A DNA stretch of 64,000 bases, taken from contig OU862933.1 in the NCBI GenBank assembly GCA_917880885.1, forward strand, positions 7,053,452 to 7,117,451, given 5' to 3'. The DNA is from Limnephilus marmoratus. Lineage: Eukaryota > Arthropoda > Insecta > Trichoptera > Limnephilidae. The notes under the pieces are model-generated. The model had not been told where the DNA came from, searched no databases, and was given only the letters and a program-made list of their open reading frames with translations. Positions 63,901-64,000 of the stretch are shown in pieces (the stretch's first letter is position 1; every line of letters begins with the position of its first letter). The translations under genes were made by a program, and so were the position numbers.

Positions 63901-64000
63901 TTGGGGGAAATGGCAACGGTAGCGGGAGCAGTTCGTCGCTTCCTCCGTCCCCCAATACTAGAGCCACCTATATCCACGATCACGCACGAACACTGCCTCT
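29934..64000 (+). CDS. raptor: Raptor (regulatory-associated protein of TOR), 5' part of the gene
   Basis: Raptor is the TORC1 scaffold that binds TOR and recruits substrates carrying TOS motifs; it controls growth in response to nutrients. Seventeen exons with GT-AG introns join in phase from ATG at 29934: about 851 codons, of about 1335 in the human protein. Order: acidic leader (residues 1-30), the caspase-like N-terminal domain (about 50-225) with HYNGHGVP and YVYDCSNAG at the degenerate His/Cys positions, then HEAT repeats (about 230-700: [68 protein letters not shown]), and a serine-rich linker (about 711-766). The C-terminal WD40 propeller lies past 64000. Introns range from under 200 bp to about 5.9 kb and are filled with repeats. 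No stop, frameshift or missing conserved block was seen. Confidence 0.96.
30452..30554 (+). CDS. raptor: raptor exon 2
   Basis: Acceptor GATTTCAG. Contains [19 protein letters not shown] and CARLECWI; donor G|GTAAAC, phase 1. One of the most conserved raptor blocks. Confidence 0.96.
31123..32168. mobile_element. Fold-back element FB2 (raptor intron 2)
   Basis: Outer ends GTGAAATGCAGATCCTGCC and its partner CTTTGGCAGGATCTGCATTC. Inner arms hold GATACGATTGTAGCCGAC against GTCGGCTACAATCGTATC. The loop is filled by tandem units at 31480-31800. The outer parts of the arms differ on the two sides, so it is more eroded or rearranged than its relatives. Confidence 0.7.
31480..31815 (+). repeat. Tandem array in FB2 loop, about 4-5 units
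   Basis: Units of about 60-85 bp start around CATTCAAAAACGTAGGCTG and continue TTTTTTAAAGTAAAGATAAC and ACACAAGCCCGCTACACAAA. Later units are shorter. A 107-codon open frame over it only mirrors the repeat ([12 protein letters not shown] repeated) and is not a gene. Confidence 0.85.
32800..33475. mobile_element. Fold-back element FB3 (raptor intron 2)
   Basis: Arms from GGTTTACGGGAGATAGTCC (about 32803) to GGACTATCTCCCGTAAA (about 33468), including AATTATGGGCCGGAAAATCC and its complement, closing inward at GTGTTGCCATTA/TAATGGCAACAC. The loop 33040-33210 holds the shared cassette, bounded by ACATGGTTTGTGATAGAAAA direct repeats at about 33075 and 33185. Confidence 0.85.
33490..35670. other. 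raptor intron 2, nothing recognised
   Basis: AT-rich sequence. A GATCTCG/GAGATC-rich patch at about 35520-35610 may be the end of another element (GATTGCATTCCCTA terminus), but I could not find its partner end. Confidence 0.4.
35675..36142. mobile_element. TTAA-flanked element (family B)
   Basis: TTAAGAGGAAACTGGG at the left and CCGGGTTTCCTCTTAA at the right. The inverted match is good for 12 bp, weaker beyond. Shares GAGGAA ends and TTAA flanks with the element at 27369-28011. The interior is unrelated to it. Confidence 0.55.
36415..36536 (+). CDS. raptor: raptor exon 3
   Basis: Completes Asp from exon 2, then [20 protein letters not shown] and [20 protein letters not shown]. Donor GAG|GTAACA, phase 0. 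Confidence 0.95.
36765..37060 (-). pseudogene. LINE C-terminal fragment, decayed
   Basis: Aligns by eye with 21095-21430 (GATCTTGCCATG-like, then GGATCTCATTTC...TTCAGC strings). Same family, more diverged. Confidence 0.5.
37061..38280. other. raptor intron 3 with a purine-rich tract
   Basis: Mostly AT-rich. 37970-38065 is a G/A-rich run (GGGAGGGGAACGGGAGTGGG). No element ends were established. Confidence 0.45.
38281..38610 (+). mobile_element. tRNA-headed SINE, second family
   Basis: A box GTCAGTGGCTGAGTGGGCA and B box GAGTTCGATTCCTC in tRNA-like spacing at 38290-38345. A body of about 180 bp and an A-rich tail near 38522-38540 follow. Confidence 0.65.
38862..39512. mobile_element. Fold-back element FB4 (raptor intron 3)
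   Basis: Left arm 38862-39045 and right arm about 39328-39512 are near-exact inverted copies (GGAATGCAGATCCCGCCAAA / TTTGGCGGGATCTGCATTTC). The loop has the shared cassette at about 39107-39222. Its arms match the outer left arm of FB2 (GGGAGATACAGCCGTTTAAA). Confidence 0.9.
39587..40093. mobile_element. hAT-type element with ATTCG repeats
   Basis: Element 39595-40085: TAGTGATGCAACGAATACG and GTATTCGTTGCATCACTA, flanked by atttaaac on both sides. Inside are TATTCG/CGAATA repeats near both ends. The right flank is 90 bp from raptor exon 4. Confidence 0.95.
40175..40294 (+). CDS. raptor: raptor exon 4
   Basis: Forty codons: [30 protein letters not shown] (the caspase-like His block), then GEIWVFNR. 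Donor AGA|GTAAGT. Confidence 0.96.
40453..40599 (+). CDS. raptor: raptor exon 5
   Basis: Forty-nine codons: [20 protein letters not shown] and [16 protein letters not shown], the caspase-like Cys block. Donor GAG|GTATAT. Confidence 0.96.
40700..41036 (+). mobile_element. SINE-like repeat ending in the LINE tail
   Basis: The head TTGGGAGGCGGGAATGGGTA and CACCCCAAGTGGTTCGCTA recur at 62949-63095. The 3' third is the conserved LINE tail with CTCCACACAGCATCCC and the CCTGTGTGGAGCTCATG end plus an A-run. Sharing a tail with a LINE is typical of SINEs mobilised by it. Confidence 0.65.
41670..42625 (+). pseudogene. LINE 3' end, family L-AT (C-terminal RT part and tail)
   Basis: [16 protein letters not shown], then in another frame [17 protein letters not shown] and [20 protein letters not shown], ending near 42305. 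This is the usual C-terminal region after the RT domain. A frameshift lies near 41807-41868. The tail to about 42625 ends AAATAAAAAAAAATAAAAAA. Same family as 54.3-55.4 and 56.2-56.7 kb. Confidence 0.7.
42900..43552 (-). pseudogene. LINE 3' end abutting raptor exon 6
   Basis: On the - strand, the coding text runs from the exon border ([35 protein letters not shown]) into [16 protein letters not shown] and on to a stop at about 43002. It is 5' truncated exactly at the raptor splice acceptor. T-rich sequence at 42905-42955 is its A-tail. Confidence 0.75.
43553..43800 (+). CDS. raptor: raptor exon 6
   Basis: Starts [20 protein letters not shown], a divergent loop, then [20 protein letters not shown] and the [20 protein letters not shown] block. 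Acceptor TTTTTCAG, donor CAA|GTAAGA, phase 2. Confidence 0.95.
43910..45200 (+). repeat. Degenerate minisatellite with flanking direct repeat (raptor intron 6)
   Basis: Units of about 58-75 bp around CTTCCCTCGTGGGGCCTTCA and GGGAACCAAGGAGGAGTGAA, then GAGGAGAGATGAG, at about 44560-45065 (6-7 copies). TCCAATGACAATCCTGGTGA and the following about 80 bp occur both before (43919) and after (45098) the array. Open frames in it are not genes. Confidence 0.7.
46110..46236. repeat. Fragment of the CAGTGAAA element family
   Basis: GGTTAAGAAGTTTGGTTTTT and CTTAAGAAGTTTTTTCCGGT with CCCTTGGAAAAC match the element at 51039-51842 and the remnant at 57035-57168. It ends about 45 bp before raptor exon 7. 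Confidence 0.5.
46280..46462 (+). CDS. raptor: raptor exon 7
   Basis: Completes Lys, then [19 protein letters not shown] and [20 protein letters not shown] to LADRILR. Donor AG|GTAATA, phase 2. Confidence 0.96.
46570..46700 (+). repeat. Penelope-type tail fragment
   Basis: CCTTGATGAAGCTTGAGAAG followed by CGAAACC resembles the Penelope tail and hammerhead-like region. Flanked by CACACTTTGTAA and the inverse TTACAAAGTGTG. Confidence 0.4.
46715..46822. repeat. 54-bp tandem duplication
   Basis: Two copies of CTGCCTACAATATGTAGTGA followed by CAACTTTAGTGTTCACTTTA and CCTTGAGCCCGTT at 46715 and 46769. Confidence 0.85.
47323..49742 (-). mobile_element. Jockey/CR1-like LINE, copy 1, 5' truncated
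   Basis: The tail is at 47323-47430 (poly-T, then the CCTGAGG hairpin) and RT coding runs to 49738. It lacks the endonuclease half. A second retroelement 3' piece, about 440 bp with (TTTA)n, is inserted at about 47756-48195 and splits the last part of the frame. Confidence 0.85.
48170..49738 (-). pseudogene. LINE copy 1 reverse transcriptase
   Basis: About 515 codons: [18 protein letters not shown], then [34 protein letters not shown] (motif A), [20 protein letters not shown] (motif B), CYADDST (motif C). Frame ends artificially at the inserted piece. The C-terminal part resumes at 47705-47394. All RT catalytic residues are present. Confidence 0.9.
49955..50165 (+). pseudogene. LINE C-terminal fragment (RTE-like end)
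   Basis: [20 protein letters not shown], then [13 protein letters not shown]: the GRPPxRWxDDI...EWR pattern of RTE-like C-termini, partly degraded. Confidence 0.5.
50354..50547 (+). CDS. raptor: raptor exon 8
   Basis: [18 protein letters not shown], then [19 protein letters not shown] and [15 protein letters not shown]. Acceptor CATGTAG, donor G|GTGAGT, phase 1. Confidence 0.96.
51037..51844. mobile_element. TA-flanked element with CAGTGAAA ends (pogo/Tigger-like MITE)
   Basis: Starts TA-CAGTGAAATCCTCTTAA and ends TTAAGAGAGTTTCACTG-TA. TA on both sides and CAGT ends suggest a Tc1/mariner-pogo origin. No transposase. Confidence 0.7.
51870..51948 (+). repeat. Minisatellite, left part (split by LINE copy 2)
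   Basis: Units like TTTGGACCATCTATGTGCAC, about three copies, matching the array at 53570-53690 beyond the LINE. Confidence 0.7.
51949..53567 (-). mobile_element. Jockey/CR1-like LINE, copy 2, 5' truncated
   Basis: Poly-T 51949-51986, the same tail hairpin, then RT coding up to KASGPDGIP at about 53560, where it stops at the minisatellite. Open from motif N-K-A-S-G-P to the stop at 52041 with C-terminus complete. Protein differs from copy 1 at only a few percent of positions by eye. Confidence 0.9.
52041..53565 (-). pseudogene. LINE copy 2 reverse transcriptase
   Basis: About 505 LINE codons with motif A ([15 protein letters not shown]), motif B ([14 protein letters not shown]) and YADD intact, plus the C-terminal [20 protein letters not shown] region that copy 1 has interrupted. 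The apparent 45 N-terminal residues beyond 53565 come from the minisatellite and are not LINE. Confidence 0.9.
53568..53690 (+). repeat. Minisatellite, right part
   Basis: About six 20-bp units of TTGGACCGTATGTGAGCACT type. Confidence 0.8.
53691..54230. other. raptor intron 8, nothing recognised
   Basis: A repeated AAGGGTCAAAATCG(T/C) string at about 53863 and 54054 suggests an old internal duplication. No gene. Confidence 0.4.
54230..55455 (-). pseudogene. LINE 3' end, family L-AT, abutting raptor exon 9
   Basis: On the - strand, the frame runs from the exon 9 acceptor ([20 protein letters not shown]) into [20 protein letters not shown] and a stop at about 55105. The remainder to about 54300 is an AT-rich 3' UTR. 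A second AT-rich tail (AACATTTAAACCTGCTAAAC) precedes it. Confidence 0.7.
55456..55697 (+). CDS. raptor: raptor exon 9
   Basis: Completes Gly, then [40 protein letters not shown] and [20 protein letters not shown]. Acceptor TTCCCAG, donor GGG|GTTAAT. Confidence 0.96.
56220..56700 (-). pseudogene. LINE C-terminal fragment, family L-AT
   Basis: [31 protein letters not shown] and [20 protein letters not shown], same order as the copies at 41.7 and 54.3 kb. A frame of 157 codons. Confidence 0.7.
57035..57168. repeat. Short CAGTGAA element remnant
   Basis: CAGTGAATCCTTATCAAGTT at one side and CTTCTTAAGGGGGTTTCACTG at the other. 31 bp before exon 10. No TA flank is kept. Confidence 0.4.
57200..57274 (+). 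CDS. raptor: raptor exon 10
   Basis: Twenty-five codons: [20 protein letters not shown], then DVTIP. Donor CCA|GTGAGT. Confidence 0.95.
57680..57760 (+). CDS. raptor: raptor exon 11
   Basis: Twenty-seven codons: [20 protein letters not shown], then GQEAALQ. Donor CAG|GTAAAA. Confidence 0.95.
58192..58368 (+). CDS. raptor: raptor exon 12
   Basis: Fifty-nine codons: [54 protein letters not shown]. Donor GAG|GTAAGG. Confidence 0.96.
58514..58670 (+). CDS. raptor: raptor exon 13
   Basis: [20 protein letters not shown], then [18 protein letters not shown] to VRAELLA. Donor G|GTTGGA, phase 1. Confidence 0.95.
58740..59560. repeat. Pogo-like end plus diverged about 100-bp repeats
   Basis: ACAGTAGAACCCCGTTAATT at 58752 is a pogo/Tigger-type end. 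At 59029-59130, 59282-59375 and 59380-59415 a unit with GAATATCTGAATTTGAAGG, CTGCGAC and GGAAATATATCGTATTTTTA recurs. Confidence 0.45.
59573..60190 (-). pseudogene. piggyBac transposase remnant
   Basis: From an N-terminal [20 protein letters not shown] acidic part, a large deletion leads to [13 protein letters not shown] (the YNKYMGGVD signature of piggyBac). It ends with a Cys-rich tail [15 protein letters not shown]. Stops and frameshifts are frequent. Confidence 0.65.
60565..60664 (+). CDS. raptor: raptor exon 14
   Basis: [20 protein letters not shown], then [12 protein letters not shown]. Acceptor TTTTCCAG, donor AG|GTATCT, phase 2. Confidence 0.93.
60818..61606. mobile_element. hAT-type element carrying a nested LINE tail
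   Basis: Element 60826-61598: TAGAGATGGCAAAATTTCG and AAATTTTGCCATCTCTA, flanked by gttatatt on both sides. Internal GCGAAA/GCTAAA repeats. At about 61145-61243 a poly-T plus LINE-tail hairpin is inserted. Confidence 0.92.
61145..61243 (-). mobile_element. Minimal LINE insertion (tail only)
   Basis: Poly-T, GCATTAACTCCACACAGG, CCTGAGGAAAATAATTTCCC and GCTGTGTGGAGGGTC: only about 100 bp of the Jockey/CR1-like LINE 3' end. Confidence 0.85.
61715..62010 (-). pseudogene. LINE and piggyBac start fragments
   Basis: 61715-61860 matches the LINE C-terminal piece of 20.95 kb (GTCAGGGACGTCCGAGAAAG on the + strand). 61860-61995 matches the N-terminal part of the piggyBac remnant ([18 protein letters not shown] on the - strand). 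Confidence 0.5.
62209..62372 (+). CDS. raptor: raptor exon 15
   Basis: [20 protein letters not shown], then [20 protein letters not shown] and [15 protein letters not shown]. Ser-rich linker, the part phosphorylated in other animals (inference). Donor G|GTGATT, phase 1. Confidence 0.88.
62490..62740. other. Old LINE-like fragment in intron 15
   Basis: GAATCTCATCGAAATGCCC, then CGACGGCCGATAAAATCC. Possibly decayed coding sequence; I could not place it. Confidence 0.25.
62949..63150 (+). mobile_element. Second copy of the 40.7-kb SINE-like head
   Basis: TTGGGAAGCGGGTATCGCC and CACCCCAAGTGGTTCGCTAT match 40711-40810. The tail portion is missing or different. Confidence 0.6.
63351..63463 (+). 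CDS. raptor: raptor exon 16
   Basis: [20 protein letters not shown], then [17 protein letters not shown], matching the HEAT unit after the linker. Donor CAG|GTGAGC. Confidence 0.95.
63855..64000 (+). CDS. raptor: raptor exon 17 (partial, runs off the window)
   Basis: Acceptor TTTGTCCAG, then [20 protein letters not shown] and a Ser/Gly-rich run to [13 protein letters not shown] at the window edge. Open to the end. The exon border is well placed, but its 3' end is not visible. Confidence 0.8.
   Translation, partial: MLELSTSRELCVEGRFGGNGNGSGSSSSLPPSPNTRATYIHDHARTLP

Overview
The window is eukaryotic nuclear DNA, AT-rich and intron-rich, packed with transposable elements. It is most likely from an arthropod and probably an insect. 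Host exons are short and GC-rich, with GT-AG introns. The repeats (Penelope-like, R4-like, Jockey/CR1-like, hAT, mariner, piggyBac, Helitron, tRNA-headed SINEs) are an insect-type mix. Frequent taggtac/gtaggta strings hint at Lepidoptera, but I cannot fix the order.

Host genes. (1) The right half, 29934 to the window end on the + strand, is the 5' two thirds of raptor, the substrate-recruiting subunit of TORC1. I could join 17 coding exons in phase, about 851 codons: the caspase-like N-terminal domain and the HEAT-repeat region. The WD40 part lies beyond the window. (2) SRP9, the 9-kDa signal recognition particle protein, is complete on the - strand in two exons (19889-19749 and 17275-17177; 79 aa). 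(3) Two in-phase - strand exons (29156-29085 and 24450-24259) belong to an unidentified gene. Its first exon is head-to-head with raptor, 777 bp away, and its second exon carries an in-frame TAG. (4) At the left end, four - strand exons (6704 down to about 895) join in phase into the start of a Mutator-like transposase-domain gene. A Penelope-like element sits in its intron 2 and its last visible exon is broken by a Penelope-type terminal fragment.

Repeat layout. 1-7 kb: LINE and SINE pieces and a nearly complete Penelope-like element with GIY-YIG domain. 7.5-10.7 kb: Helitron-type repeat enclosing Helitron-protein and two mariner remnants, then a 108-bp tandem duplication. 10.8-15.6 kb: an R4-like retrotransposon with a long open frame that lacks its YxDD box, followed by a large inverted duplication. 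15.6-16.5 kb: an internally deleted mariner with intact ends. 18.3-19.1 kb: a fold-back element in the SRP9 intron. 20.2-22.5 kb: a mariner split by a hAT element. 23.2-23.6 kb: a minisatellite in two opposed arrays. 24.9-28.8 kb: hAT elements, a TTAA-flanked element and a tRNA-like hairpin. 31-39.5 kb: three more fold-back elements in raptor introns 2 and 3. 40-63 kb: raptor introns with hAT, LINE, SINE, piggyBac and minisatellite insertions, including two near-identical Jockey/CR1-like LINEs at 47.3-49.7 and 51.9-53.6 kb.

Most notable: a set of four fold-back elements, three of which share a central loop cassette while their arms differ; two antisense LINE fragments that run right up to raptor splice acceptors; the R4-like open frame missing its catalytic box; and the roughly 0.93-kb inverted duplication. 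All identifications come from reading sequence and remembered family features; no search was run.
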